A stretch of DNA of 64,000 nt from Sediminibacterium sp. UBA657 (lineage in GTDB: Bacteria; Bacteroidota; Bacteroidia; Chitinophagales; Chitinophagaceae): positions 1-64,000 of the forward strand of contig DBOB01000002.1 of assembly GCA_002299885.1 (NCBI GenBank), in the 5' to 3' direction. Under the pieces are notes generated by a model. The model made no database searches. It was not told the origin of the DNA and was given only the letters and a program-made list of their open reading frames with translations. Every line of letters starts with the position of its first letter. Within the stretch, counting starts at the first letter, position 1. The translations under genes were made by a program, and so were the position numbers. This document shows, piece after piece, positions 42,268 to 51,240 of the stretch.

Positions 42268-42281
42268 GAGCAAATTTAAGT

Positions 42282-42289
42282 TAATTTTG
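42282..42289 (+). promoter_or_regulatory. -7 element for the UbiD-type gene
   Basis: Perfect TAATTTTG 18 nt before ATG 42308. It supports that start over the in-frame ATG at 42266, which lies upstream of it. No -33 match. Confidence 0.45.
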
Positions 42290-42307
42290 CATCTTAATTA
42301 TCACCTA

Positions 42308-44110
42308 ATGGCTAATTCTAATTTAGAAGCTTGTTTATTGGATTTAGAGCGTAATGGTCAGTTGCTCCGCATTAAAGAGGAAGTAGATCCTCATTTGGAA
42401 ATGGCGGCAATCCATTTGCGCATTCATGAACAAAAAGGACCAGCCATCTTATTTGAAAAAGTGAAAGGTTCTAAGTTCAGGGCAGCATCTAATATTTTTG
42501 GCACATTAGAAAGAAGTGAATTTATTTTCAGAGATACTTTGCCACAGGTGAAAAAATTAATTGAAATAAAAATTGATCCTGTCGCTGCAATAAAAAATCC
42601 TTTGGCTGCATTAAGTGCATTGCCTGCAGCCATCAATGCATTACCGAAAAAAAATCCAATCAGTCAACCAGTTACTTACGAAGAAATAAATATTAGTGAT
42701 TTGCCATTGATCAAACATTGGTCTATGGATGGTGGTGCATATGTCACATTACCTCAAGTATATACAGAAGATGCAGACAAGCCTGGTATTGCCAATAGTA
42801 ATTTAGGTATGTACCGCATACAATTAACTGGGAACGAATACGAGCTAGATAAAGAAATTGGATTGCATTATCAATTGCATAGAGGCATTGGTGTACACCA
42901 AACAAAAGCCAATAAAAAAGGGATGCCTTTAAAAGTAAGTTGTTTTGTGGGTGGACCTCCTGCACATAGTGTTGCTGCTGTGATGCCACTTCCGGAAGGA
43001 TTAAGTGAAATGAATTTTGCAGGGGTGCTTGCCGGAAAAAGATTTGGGTATACTTATAAAGACGGATTTTGTTTGAGTACAGATGCGGACTTTGTTATTA
43101 CAGGAGAAGTATACCCGGGCGAGAATAAACCAGAAGGACCTTTTGGAGATCATTTGGGCTATTATAGTTTAGAACATAGTTTCCCTTTAATGCGTGTGCA
43201 TAAAGTGTACGCTCGTAAAAATGCCATCTGGGCCTTTACAGTTGTAGGTAGACCGCCGCAAGAGGATACTAGTTTTGGACAATTGATTCATGCAATGACA
43301 GGTGCTGCTGTATCCAATGAAATTCCAGGATTGAAAGAAGTCCATGCAGTAGATGCAGCTGGTGTTCATCCATTATTATTGGCAATAGGTAGTGAACGTT
43401 ACACACCGTATTTAACAACCAAACAACCGGCAGAGATTTTAACCATTGCCAATCATATTTTAGGCACTGGTCAATTGAGTTTAGCAAAATTTGTTTTCAT
43501 TACAGCGGATGACACCAATCAATTATCAACACATCATGTGCAGGAATATTTTGAATATATTTTATCGAGACTAGACCTTGGTAATGATATCCATTTTTAC
43601 ACTAAAACCACTATGGATACTTTAGATTATTCAGGGGAAGGTTTAAATGCAGGATCAAAAGTGGTGATTGCTGCTTATGGCGATGTAAAAAGAAATTTAG
43701 CAACAACTGTTCCAACTAGATTGTTGGATTTAAACATGGATGCAAGCCTAGTTATGCCAGGGGTGATTGCAGTCAACGCTTCTACATATACAACATCAGC
43801 TTTGCAAAATGCCTTAATAGGGCAGGGTGAAGCACTGTTAGAGCAAGAAGGTGTTGTGTTCATTATTAGAACAGAAGATCCAAAATGGATGGCAAACGAT
43901 TTAAATAATTTCTTGTGGGCTGCATTTACTAGAACCAATCCTTCTCATGATATAGAAGCAATTGATGCATTTACGATAAATAAACATTGGGGTGCAAAAG
44001 GACCATTGGTATTTGATGCGACTATCAAGCCACACCACGCGCCACCTGTATTAAAAGACGCAGCGGTTGAAAAAAGGGTGGATGCAATTTTAGAAAAGTA
44101 TGGATATTAA
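42308..44110 (+). CDS. UbiD-family decarboxylase, possibly of menaquinone (futalosine) pathway
   Basis: prFMN-dependent (de)carboxylase, cytoplasmic. Typical blocks: NLEACLLDLERNGQLLRI at the start, SNLGMYRIQLTGNEY, HRGIGVHQTKA, the cofactor/substrate motif NKPEGPFGDHLGYYS, and VVGRPPQEDTSFG. 600 aa, about 100 longer than E. coli UbiD, as usual for the Bacteroidota form. Because mqnA is also in this window and the organism evidently uses the futalosine route, a role as the UbiD-like decarboxylase of 1,4-dihydroxy-6-naphthoate (MqnL-type) is the best guess; other aromatic acids are possible. The frame is open back to 42206, within pdxJ. Confidence 0.85.
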   Translation: MANSNLEACLLDLERNGQLLRIKEEVDPHLEMAAIHLRIHEQKGPAILFEKVKGSKFRAASNIFGTLERSEFIFRDTLPQVKKLIEIKIDPVAAIKNPLAALSALPAAINALPKKNPISQPVTYEEINISDLPLIKHWSMDGGAYVTLPQVYTEDADKPGIANSNLGMYRIQLTGNEYELDKEIGLHYQLHRGIGVHQTKANKKGMPLKVSCFVGGPPAHSVAAVMPLPEGLSEMNFAGVLAGKRFGYTYKDGFCLSTDADFVITGEVYPGENKPEGPFGDHLGYYSLEHSFPLMRVHKVYARKNAIWAFTVVGRPPQEDTSFGQLIHAMTGAAVSNEIPGLKEVHAVDAAGVHPLLLAIGSERYTPYLTTKQPAEILTIANHILGTGQLSLAKFVFITADDTNQLSTHHVQEYFEYILSRLDLGNDIHFYTKTTMDTLDYSGEGLNAGSKVVIAAYGDVKRNLATTVPTRLLDLNMDASLVMPGVIAVNASTYTTSALQNALIGQGEALLEQEGVVFIIRTEDPKWMANDLNNFLWAAFTRTNPSHDIEAIDAFTINKHWGAKGPLVFDATIKPHHAPPVLKDAAVEKRVDAILEKYGY

Positions 44111-44156
44111 ATCCAATAAATCTTTGATGAAGTAATTAGCTTAAAATACTAAATGA

Positions 44157-44954
44157 TTAAGCTGCGACTTCGATCCATGTATGATCTGCTAATAATTTAA
44201 CTGTAGCAATAAATTGCGCGAATGGTCCTGCACCACCGCCCCATTCGTGCGGAGCGACCATAGATAATACATGCGATCCATCTTGCTTTTCATACACATG
44301 ATACACTTGACCAATCTGAGGCTTAAATGTAATTTTTGCTTCGTAAATCATCATGCTCAATTCTTTTCTTTTACGAATTTCCTGAGCTTGTCTAGCAAGT
44401 AATTCAATTTGCTCTTTAATTTGATTGAGCTGCATATTCGTTTGATCCTCCATTGCAGAGAGTGCCTTATGCTTAATTACACCTTCTTTGGTAGGACGAA
44501 TTGCAACACTTCCAGCAGAGGAAGCATAAGGCAATACACTTAGTTGCTTATGGTATACCTCGATATTTTTGAAAGGCGTTCTATCTTCTTTGAATCCTTC
44601 ATGTGTCACTTTTAAAAATCCGTTTGCCAAAATTTCGTGCACCACTTTAAGGTTCAATTCATCCTCCTTGAAAAAATGAACTGTTAGGCAAGAGGCATTG
44701 TTGATTTCGGCACTTATGGTATTTGCTAATTCGATATTATCAAATGCCATGGGTTGACCATTGGGGTTCACTTGGTATTGTGCATAAAATGCATCGTTTT
44801 CTAAGTTGACCCAATTATGGCTAAAACTCAAAAAATGTCCATTTTGAACAGTCTCAATTTTGTAATTACCCGATTTTGGAACAGTCTGGTATTCGAATTC
44901 ACATTTCTCTGGGAATAACTGCCAACTTGCTAAAAAATTATATGCTTGAACCAT
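44157..44954 (-). CDS. DUF2452 family protein with an extra N-terminal domain
   Basis: 265 aa, soluble, no signal peptide. The C-terminal half (about 145-265) matches DUF2452: GSVAIRPTKEGVIKHKAL, a helix MQLNQIKEQIELLARQAQEI, and the end HVLSMVAPHEWGGG...LADHTWIEV. The N-terminal about 140 residues (FLASWQLFPEKCEFEYQTVP, then many beta strands) look like a separate small barrel or lipocalin-like domain that I cannot name. DUF2452 proteins have no known function. Isolated gene, convergent with the UbiD-type gene. Confidence 0.7.
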   Translation of the reverse strand: MVQAYNFLASWQLFPEKCEFEYQTVPKSGNYKIETVQNGHFLSFSHNWVNLENDAFYAQYQVNPNGQPMAFDNIELANTISAEINNASCLTVHFFKEDELNLKVVHEILANGFLKVTHEGFKEDRTPFKNIEVYHKQLSVLPYASSAGSVAIRPTKEGVIKHKALSAMEDQTNMQLNQIKEQIELLARQAQEIRKRKELSMMIYEAKITFKPQIGQVYHVYEKQDGSHVLSMVAPHEWGGGAGPFAQFIATVKLLADHTWIEVAA

Positions 44955-45005
44955 ACTTTAAATAACAATTTTTGACCTGAATGGTTGAGTGAAAAGGGCT
45001 AAATA

Positions 45006-46817
45006 TTAGTTTATTTCAACATAATTTGGCTTGTCAACGATATTTGAATTGTACTTGTATCTAAGGTTGGTGATGAGGCTAAAATTCCATGGGCTCACCT
45101 GTTGATTTGTTCTAGGGAAATAGAATCCTTTTAATTCGATAGTCCCAAAAATTAGATTTTCGTTTCTTATCCTCATGCCCGTACCAATTGCGGTATAGAT
45201 ATCTCCTTTTAAAATTGGATTGCCCACGGCCCTTATGTAGGTTAAATTACCAAAAACAAATGGTGCAGATTTAAAGCCCCAAATTGCACGGTTATTGTAA
45301 AGGACGGTTTCCCAGTTGGCAGATAAACGTGTGCCTCCTTTGATTTGTTCTCTATTCAATTGAGGAATACCAAAAATACTATTGATTCTTAGTGCTTCAT
45401 TGTATTTATTCTTTAAGGTTTGGGTAAAACTTAAATTTAAAATTTGCCTATAACGCAATCCATTATTCAAGTATTTCAATTTACTAAATTGTTCTAAGCT
45501 ACTCAGAAATCGAATGTCTTGTAATGACTTATTTATATAACTTGTGGCAATATTTGCAATGACATGATTGTAATTTTCTTTTTTTGATAATTTATATTGC
45601 TCAAATTTAAACCCAAGATAAGCAGATCTGTCCTTTTCTATTTGAGAATAACCTGTAGTCCATGTTAGGGATTGGCCAATGGGTAAATCTTCATACCTCC
45701 CTAAACCATATAAGTACCTTGTTCGATAAACAGATTGTCGAACCAAGGTAAAAGATAAAAAATTTGCTTTAAGATTTTGGTAGTTTCTGTCTATTTGTAA
45801 CAAATAGAAAATTGGCCGCGCTTTAAAATCATTTTCAAGATACCTATACTGAATAAATTGCTTGTATTCATTTAACTTAATTCTTTTTGATTGTTTTGTC
45901 AATTGATACCCAATCCAAATATCTTTGTGTTTTAAGTTGTAGTTTAATTGTTGATCAAAAATGGTATCCCATTTTCCAGGAAAAACATTTTCATTTTCGG
46001 TTTCTAAGTATTCCATTCCACCAAGCCATTTACTATTAGGGTGGAGGATAGGCCTTTGTACACTGATATAATTTTTCCTCGCAGACAGTACATTATTTGA
46101 AATGTTATTGCCAAATTGGTTGACGCCAGCATTGATCGAGATGAATGTCCCTAAAAAGTTACTTAATCCAACATCATAACCCCATCCGGACTTTGGGCTT
46201 CTTTGATTTTCGAAGTTTTGATTGATTTGAATGCTATTTCCTGTCCCCAAAAAATTTATATTATTAAGTTTTGCTGCATAAGCGTCTTTATTGTTAATGA
46301 GCAGCTCTCCACCATAGGAAAACAGGTCCTTGGTAACCACAATGACATCAACTTGATTGGTATCATAAGGGGTAATCAATGCCAAAATTTTAGCATCTTG
46401 TATATAACTTAAGTCTCTTAACCATTTTTCGTTATAAGCAATGATAGATGGGTCGAACAGATCCCATTCTTTAAAAAATATATTTTCTCTAATCGCCCTT
46501 TTTTTAGAATTGGATTGTAGTTTATTACCAATTTTAGAAAATATATCTTTTAAGTTTGATTCCTTTGAATCAATACTTGATAAAAAGTTTTGCTGCTCAA
46601 TGGTGATGCTATTGATTCTTTTTCCTGCATAAGATGTGAGGGTAGCAATATTATTGAAAATATAAATCCTACTACTATCTGTCATAGGTATAGACTTACC
46701 TGTGATTGCTTTCTTTACCGTTTTTTTTAAACTGGTTTGCGCAAAAATAGTTGGGGCAAAAATGAATTGCCAAAATAGGTTGAATACAATCAATAAGGGA
46801 ATCCCTTTTTTAAACAT
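45006..46817 (-). CDS. Outer-membrane beta-barrel protein, BamA/TamA-like
   Basis: 603 aa with signal peptide (to FAQT, about residue 27). Residues about 85-175 form one POTRA-like module (FFKEWDLFDPSIIAYNEKWL, DAKILALITPYDTNQVDVIV), followed by a long region of alternating strands with aromatic girdles (about 180-603) ending in a strand NIVDKPNYVEIN. It resembles the D15/Omp85 surface-antigen architecture with a shortened periplasmic part, but the barrel lacks a motif I can name, so I call it a relative only. The gene starts 6 nt after the hexosaminidase stop; they are probably one operon. Confidence 0.68.
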   Translation of the reverse strand: MFKKGIPLLIVFNLFWQFIFAPTIFAQTSLKKTVKKAITGKSIPMTDSSRIYIFNNIATLTSYAGKRINSITIEQQNFLSSIDSKESNLKDIFSKIGNKLQSNSKKRAIRENIFFKEWDLFDPSIIAYNEKWLRDLSYIQDAKILALITPYDTNQVDVIVVTKDLFSYGGELLINNKDAYAAKLNNINFLGTGNSIQINQNFENQRSPKSGWGYDVGLSNFLGTFISINAGVNQFGNNISNNVLSARKNYISVQRPILHPNSKWLGGMEYLETENENVFPGKWDTIFDQQLNYNLKHKDIWIGYQLTKQSKRIKLNEYKQFIQYRYLENDFKARPIFYLLQIDRNYQNLKANFLSFTLVRQSVYRTRYLYGLGRYEDLPIGQSLTWTTGYSQIEKDRSAYLGFKFEQYKLSKKENYNHVIANIATSYINKSLQDIRFLSSLEQFSKLKYLNNGLRYRQILNLSFTQTLKNKYNEALRINSIFGIPQLNREQIKGGTRLSANWETVLYNNRAIWGFKSAPFVFGNLTYIRAVGNPILKGDIYTAIGTGMRIRNENLIFGTIELKGFYFPRTNQQVSPWNFSLITNLRYKYNSNIVDKPNYVEIN

Positions 46818-46823
46818 TTTTGT

Positions 46824-48725
46824 TTACAAAACTTTAACAGCTCTTTGCTTTAAGGAACTGATTGGAATATTCAACAGCTTACCAATAGGCTTGCCGTTTT
46901 GGTAACTTATAACTCTCATCACAGTCACGTCCTCTGGAATAAATACAGGACCACTATAATGATTGCTATAATTGTCTGGCATGGATTCATCTATGGTGTA
47001 ATAAAAATCTAAACCACTAACTTCTCCCTCCATACTTGCAAAATATTCCCCCTTTGTATTTAAGGAAGTAGTCACAATTGGGTCGTAGATGCTTTTTGCA
47101 TATTTAATTTTAAGGGTATCTAATATCGCAAAATGGCCTTCTACTTTTTTGGCAAATTTATTCCAGTCCTTGCTTGATTTTGGTGACCATGCCACTTCTG
47201 CAATCGCCATTAATCTTGGCCATGCCATGTACTCTAGATTTCTAATATTTTGCAATTGCTCGCTCCATAAATTGCCTTGATTGCCTAAAATATATTTTGC
47301 ATCTACACCTTCTGGTACCGGCTCAAAACTATAGGTCTTCTTCATTCTTAATCCAGCATAAACTGCACCTTCTGCAGTGGCTTCGCCTTGGTAATAGTCT
47401 AGGTAATTATGTGAACTTGGACTCATTACTACAGGGTGTTTTTGTTTTGCTGCTTCTGCACCTCCTTTGATACCTCTCCAACTCATCACTGCAGCTTCTG
47501 GCGCCAATCCGCCTTCTAGTATTTCATCCCATCCCATTAATTTTTTTCCTTTGGATTGCATGATCTTTTCTACACGTCGTACAAAATAGCTTTGAACTTC
47601 ATCTTGATTTTTCAAATTTTCTTTTTGCATCAAGGCTTTTATATCTTCGCTTTTTTCCCAATTATTTTTCGCAGTTTCATCTCCGCCCATGTGCATGTAT
47701 TCAAAAGGGAATAGGGTAGCTAGTTCGCCAAATATGATGTCTAATTTTTCGTAGACTTCCTTTTTTGATGGATCTAAATTGTTATCAATTTTTGCTGTGA
47801 TATGTCCATTCAATCCTGACCAATCTATAAAGTCATCTCCGGCATTCACTTGGTAAGGATAATTTGGCGTAGTGCTTAGTTGTGGGTAAGCTGCTAAGAA
47901 AGCCATACTATGTCCAGGAATATCAATCTCGGGCATGATTTCGATATTCTTTGTTTTTGCATAAGCAACTAGATCCTTTATATCTTCTTGAGTATAAAAT
48001 CCTCCATATGTTTTTGGTTCTTCTAAAGCAGGCTTGGTGATATTATGCCATTTGCCAATTCGATTCACTCTCCAAGCGCCTACCTCTGTTAATTTTGGTA
48101 AGGCTTTAATTTCAACCCTCCATCCATTGTCATCGGTTAAATGAAAATGCAATCTATTTAATTTATACATTGTCATTTCATCCATCATTTTTTTTACTTC
48201 TGATACTGTAAAAAAATGTCGGCTCACATCCAACATAAATCCTCTCCATTCGAATCTTGGCACATCACTGATTTGCACATAGGGTATTGCCCAATTAATT
48301 TGTTGATTTATTTGATTGCCATATATAGCTGGTGGACATAATTGTAAAATACTTTGCCATGCATACAATGCACCTGCATAAGTTTGTGCCTTTACTTGTA
48401 TACCTTTTTCATTTACTGTTAATTGATATCCCTCTTTGCCTAAACTATTGTCTTTAACTTGTTCAAAACGGATTGCGGCATTTTTTTGATTAGACAGTAC
48501 TGCTTTTTTCCCAGTCACTGCATTCAATCTTGTACTAATTGATTTACCTAGCGCTTCAAAAGCTGTAGGTACTTGAATTAAAATTGTATTGGGTAACTTG
48601 AAACTGCCATTGCCAATTTGTAAAGAACTAGGTTCTGGAATGATATGAACTTGTTGTGCTTGGATGCTGCATGTTGTCAATGCGGCTATAAAGAGGAAAC
48701 AGATTTTTTTGAATGCCATAGTCAT
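46824..48725 (-). CDS. Beta-N-acetylhexosaminidase (GH20)
   Basis: Removes terminal GlcNAc/GalNAc from glycans (chitobiose, peptidoglycan fragments or host glycans); exported (signal peptide ending SIQAQ). N-terminal GH20b domain (about 25-145), then the catalytic barrel: FMLDVSRHFF, RLHFHLTDDNGWRVEIK, PEIDIPGHSMAFLAAYP, and MHMGGDETAKNNW with the Asp-Glu catalytic pair, then SWRGIKGGAEAAK and NLWSEQ. A C-terminal Fn3-like appendage (about 545-620) is typical of chitobiases. 633 aa; ATG 48719 is a second start. Co-transcribed with the barrel protein gene; the GlcNAc-kinase-like gene near 18 kb could use its product. Confidence 0.93.
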   Translation of the reverse strand: MTMAFKKICFLFIAALTTCSIQAQQVHIIPEPSSLQIGNGSFKLPNTILIQVPTAFEALGKSISTRLNAVTGKKAVLSNQKNAAIRFEQVKDNSLGKEGYQLTVNEKGIQVKAQTYAGALYAWQSILQLCPPAIYGNQINQQINWAIPYVQISDVPRFEWRGFMLDVSRHFFTVSEVKKMMDEMTMYKLNRLHFHLTDDNGWRVEIKALPKLTEVGAWRVNRIGKWHNITKPALEEPKTYGGFYTQEDIKDLVAYAKTKNIEIMPEIDIPGHSMAFLAAYPQLSTTPNYPYQVNAGDDFIDWSGLNGHITAKIDNNLDPSKKEVYEKLDIIFGELATLFPFEYMHMGGDETAKNNWEKSEDIKALMQKENLKNQDEVQSYFVRRVEKIMQSKGKKLMGWDEILEGGLAPEAAVMSWRGIKGGAEAAKQKHPVVMSPSSHNYLDYYQGEATAEGAVYAGLRMKKTYSFEPVPEGVDAKYILGNQGNLWSEQLQNIRNLEYMAWPRLMAIAEVAWSPKSSKDWNKFAKKVEGHFAILDTLKIKYAKSIYDPIVTTSLNTKGEYFASMEGEVSGLDFYYTIDESMPDNYSNHYSGPVFIPEDVTVMRVISYQNGKPIGKLLNIPISSLKQRAVKVL

Positions 48726-48757
48726 GAATTTATTCTTTCCTTAAAGGTACTGAAAAT

Positions 48758-48789
48758 AAAAAACCCATGCTGATAAAATCAACATGGGT
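48758..48789 (-). terminator. Intrinsic terminator of ahcY
   Basis: Minus strand ACCCATGTTGAT (48789-side) pairs with ATCAGCATGGGT over loop TTT, 12 bp with one G-U pair, followed by TTTTTT (48763-48758). It separates ahcY from the hexosaminidase gene. Confidence 0.85.
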
Positions 48790-48826
48790 CAATAGGGAGA
48801 AATTGTTATTTCTTTTGTCTTAAAGA

Positions 48827-50149
48827 CTAGTATCTATAAGCGTCAGACTTAAATGGACCTGCTTTAGGTATACCTAAATAAGCTGCTTGCTCATCTGTTA
48901 ATTCGTCTAATTGAGCACCTACTTTAGCTAAGTGTAAACGTGCTACCTTCTCATCTAAATGCTTAGGCAATACATACACTTTGTTTTCGTAGTTTTTATG
49001 GTTTGTCCATAATTCAATTTGTGCTAATGTTTGGTTAGAGAAAGAGTTACTCATCACAAAAGATGGGTGACCAGTTGCACAACCTAAATTCACCAAACGG
49101 CCTTCTGCTAAAACGATTACATCTTTACCATCGATATTGTATAAATCAACTTGTGGTTTGATGGTATCTTTTGTATGACCATAATTCTCATTCAACCAAG
49201 CCATATCAATTTCAATATCAAAGTGACCGATATTACATACAATCGCTTTATCCTTCATCACTCTAAAATGCTTTTCGTTGATCAAGTCTCTACATCCAGA
49301 TGCAGTCACAATGATATCCGCTTCTTTCACAGCATCAATCATACGCTTTACTTCGTATCCGTCCATTGCAGCTTGTAAAGCACAGATAGGATCAATCTCA
49401 GTTACAATCACACGGCAACCAGCACCACGTAAAGAAGCGGCAGAACCTTTTCCTACATCACCGTAAGAACCAACTACTGCAACCTTACCAGCCATCATCA
49501 CATCAGTCGCACGACGAATCGCATCTACCAATGATTCTTGACAACCGTATTTATTATCGAACTTAGATTTAGTTACTGAATCGTTTACGTTGATTGCAGG
49601 CATTGGCAATGTGCCTTTTGCCATACGCTCATATAAACGGTGTACACCAGTTGTTGTCTCTTCACTCAAACCTTTGATACCAGACACAAATTGTGGGTAC
49701 TTGTCTAATACCATATTGGTTAAATCACCACCATCATCCAAGATCATATTTAAAGGACGATCTTCACCGCCGAAAAATAATGTTTGCTCAATACACCAGT
49801 CACCTTCTTCAATAGATTGACCTTTCCAAGCAAATACACCCACACCTGTTGCAGCAATTGCAGCTGCAGCTTGATCTTGTGTAGAGAAGATATTACAAGA
49901 GCTCCACTTTACTTCTGCACCTAATGCAGTTAAAGTTTCAATCAATACAGCAGTTTGGATGGTCATGTGTAAACAACCAGCAATACGTGCGCCTTTTAAT
50001 GGTTGACTAGGACCATATTCTTCACGGATACTCATCAAGCCTGGCATTTCTGCTTCTGCTAAACGAATTTCTTTACGTCCCCAATCTGCTAGGGAAATAT
50101 CTGCTACTTTATAAGGTAGGCTAAAATCGATGTTTTGTAAACCTGACAT
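48827..50149 (-). CDS. ahcY: Adenosylhomocysteinase
   Basis: NAD-dependent hydrolysis of S-adenosylhomocysteine to adenosine and homocysteine, keeping methylation reactions running. Signatures: KGARIAGCLHMTIQTAVLIE, FAWKGQSIEEGDW, DDGGDLTNMV, NAD loop VVGSYGDVGKGSAASLRGAG, and GHFDIEID, with the C-terminal KSDAYRY. 440 aa with the usual insertion of the long form. Serves SAM-dependent enzymes such as RimO-related and FkbM methyltransferases. Own promoter (50168-50198) and terminator; the Lrp-type regulator is divergent. Confidence 0.96.
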   Translation of the reverse strand: MSGLQNIDFSLPYKVADISLADWGRKEIRLAEAEMPGLMSIREEYGPSQPLKGARIAGCLHMTIQTAVLIETLTALGAEVKWSSCNIFSTQDQAAAAIAATGVGVFAWKGQSIEEGDWCIEQTLFFGGEDRPLNMILDDGGDLTNMVLDKYPQFVSGIKGLSEETTTGVHRLYERMAKGTLPMPAINVNDSVTKSKFDNKYGCQESLVDAIRRATDVMMAGKVAVVGSYGDVGKGSAASLRGAGCRVIVTEIDPICALQAAMDGYEVKRMIDAVKEADIIVTASGCRDLINEKHFRVMKDKAIVCNIGHFDIEIDMAWLNENYGHTKDTIKPQVDLYNIDGKDVIVLAEGRLVNLGCATGHPSFVMSNSFSNQTLAQIELWTNHKNYENKVYVLPKHLDEKVARLHLAKVGAQLDELTDEQAAYLGIPKAGPFKSDAYRY

Positions 50150-50167
50150 ATTTAATTATTTAGAGTG

Positions 50168-50198
50168 TAAAGGTAGATTTGTAGGATAAAATGACAAA
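50168..50198 (-). promoter_or_regulatory. Promoter of ahcY
   Basis: Minus strand TTTG (50198-50195), 19 nt, TACCTTTA (50175-50168), one mismatch to TAnnTTTG. Predicted start near 50161, 12 nt before the ATG. The regulator gene starts about 70 nt away on the other strand. Confidence 0.55.
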
Positions 50199-50265
50199 AT
50201 ATTTGATATTTTTAGGATATTCGGCTATAATTATCTATTTTTATGATGATTTATGCTAAAATAAT

Positions 50266-50769
50266 ATGAAAAACAATGCTTCATTAGTAGATTCGGCTAT
50301 TCCTCAACAATCTATCTCCTTAGACGAAAAGGATTTAGCCATTTTACGCCTCTTGCAAGAGAATGCGAGGATCACGGTAAAAGAAATCGCTGATCAAATT
50401 CATTTGAGCACTACGCCGGTTCATGAACGAATAAAAAGGCTAGAAGCAGGAGGAGTTATAAAGCAATATGCCACTTTAATTGATGGGACAAAAGTAAAAA
50501 AGGGATTGATGGTCATTTGTTATGTGTCTCTAAATCAGCACAGTAAGCAGTCGGGGGGTCAGTTTATCAAGCTTATTAATGAGCTAGCTGATGTGGTGGA
50601 ATGCTATAGCATTTCGGGTGAATTTGACTTTATGCTAAAGATTGTGACCGAGGATATGAACAGTTATTACAATTTCCACGTCAATAAATTAAGCCAGGCC
50701 GACAATATAAGTCAGGTACAAAGCGTTTTTATAATGGGTGTGGTTAAACAAACCCATTTAATAGTATAA
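50266..50769 (+). CDS. Lrp/AsnC-family transcriptional regulator
   Basis: 167 aa. The winged helix-turn-helix DNA-binding domain (about 20-80) has LDEKDLAILRLLQENARITV and LSTTPVHERIKRLEAGGVIK. The C-terminal RAM/effector domain follows (about 90-160) with the ligand-binding GEFDFMLKI loop. These regulators form octamers and usually sense amino acids. The gene faces ahcY with 116 nt between, so it may regulate ahcY or itself. A small N-terminal extension (about 17 residues) precedes the domain. Confidence 0.92.
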   Translation: MKNNASLVDSAIPQQSISLDEKDLAILRLLQENARITVKEIADQIHLSTTPVHERIKRLEAGGVIKQYATLIDGTKVKKGLMVICYVSLNQHSKQSGGQFIKLINELADVVECYSISGEFDFMLKIVTEDMNSYYNFHVNKLSQADNISQVQSVFIMGVVKQTHLIV

Positions 50770-50780
50770 TCATCACAGGC

Positions 50781-51227
50781 ATGAAACACTTCATTTTGAA
50801 ATATATAAAGTTTCTAGGTATAGTGGTCATCCTATGCATTGTAGTGGGGTCTTTTTATTGTTTAAGACCAGTGCATAAAGCGATTGTAATGCAATATCCT
50901 ATTGTTTTAAAATCAATGAAGGTCGTTTCTTTAAGTACCTATAAAGCAGATACCACCGAAACAGATAGTTCACCTCTGGTTACAGCAAGTGGTTTTAAAT
51001 TAGATAGCTTGAATCCCAAAAAGCATAGAGTGATTGCCATTAGTAGAGATTTAAAAGAATTATTTTCTTTCGGAGATAAAGTAATGTTAACCAATGCAGG
51101 AAAGTTTAATGGCATTTGGTTTATTCATGATGTCATGAATAAAAGATACAAAAACAAGATTGATATTTTAATCAATCCAAGCGACCGCCAACTTAGTTTA
51201 AAGGGAGTGTTGATTTCTAAGATTTAG
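50781..51227 (+). CDS. 3D-domain protein, membrane-anchored
   Basis: 148 aa with one N-terminal membrane segment (about 10-28, IKFLGIVVILCIVVGSFYCL). The rest fits the 3D (three-Asp) domain, the double-psi barrel of MltA-type lytic enzymes: TDSSPLVTASGFKLD, then VIAISRDL, SFGDKVMLTNAG, GIWFIHDVMNKRYKNKIDIL, with Asp in SRD, HDVM and KIDIL as the three conserved acids. Probably a periplasmic cell-wall enzyme or binder. It starts 11 nt after the Lrp gene and may be co-transcribed. It is a second double-psi barrel protein besides the RlpA-like one. Confidence 0.75.
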   Translation: MKHFILKYIKFLGIVVILCIVVGSFYCLRPVHKAIVMQYPIVLKSMKVVSLSTYKADTTETDSSPLVTASGFKLDSLNPKKHRVIAISRDLKELFSFGDKVMLTNAGKFNGIWFIHDVMNKRYKNKIDILINPSDRQLSLKGVLISKI

Positions 51228-51240
51228 AAACTTCGTTTAC

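Noticed and set aside
42271..42278. TAAATTTG as promoter for pdxJ
   Set aside because: On the minus strand it ends 3 nt before the pdxJ ATG, which would leave no leader, and there is no -33 box; I regard it as chance.
50150..50265. SAH or SAM riboswitch before ahcY
   Set aside because: The leader predicted from the promoter is only about 12 nt, and no riboswitch-like stems are visible.
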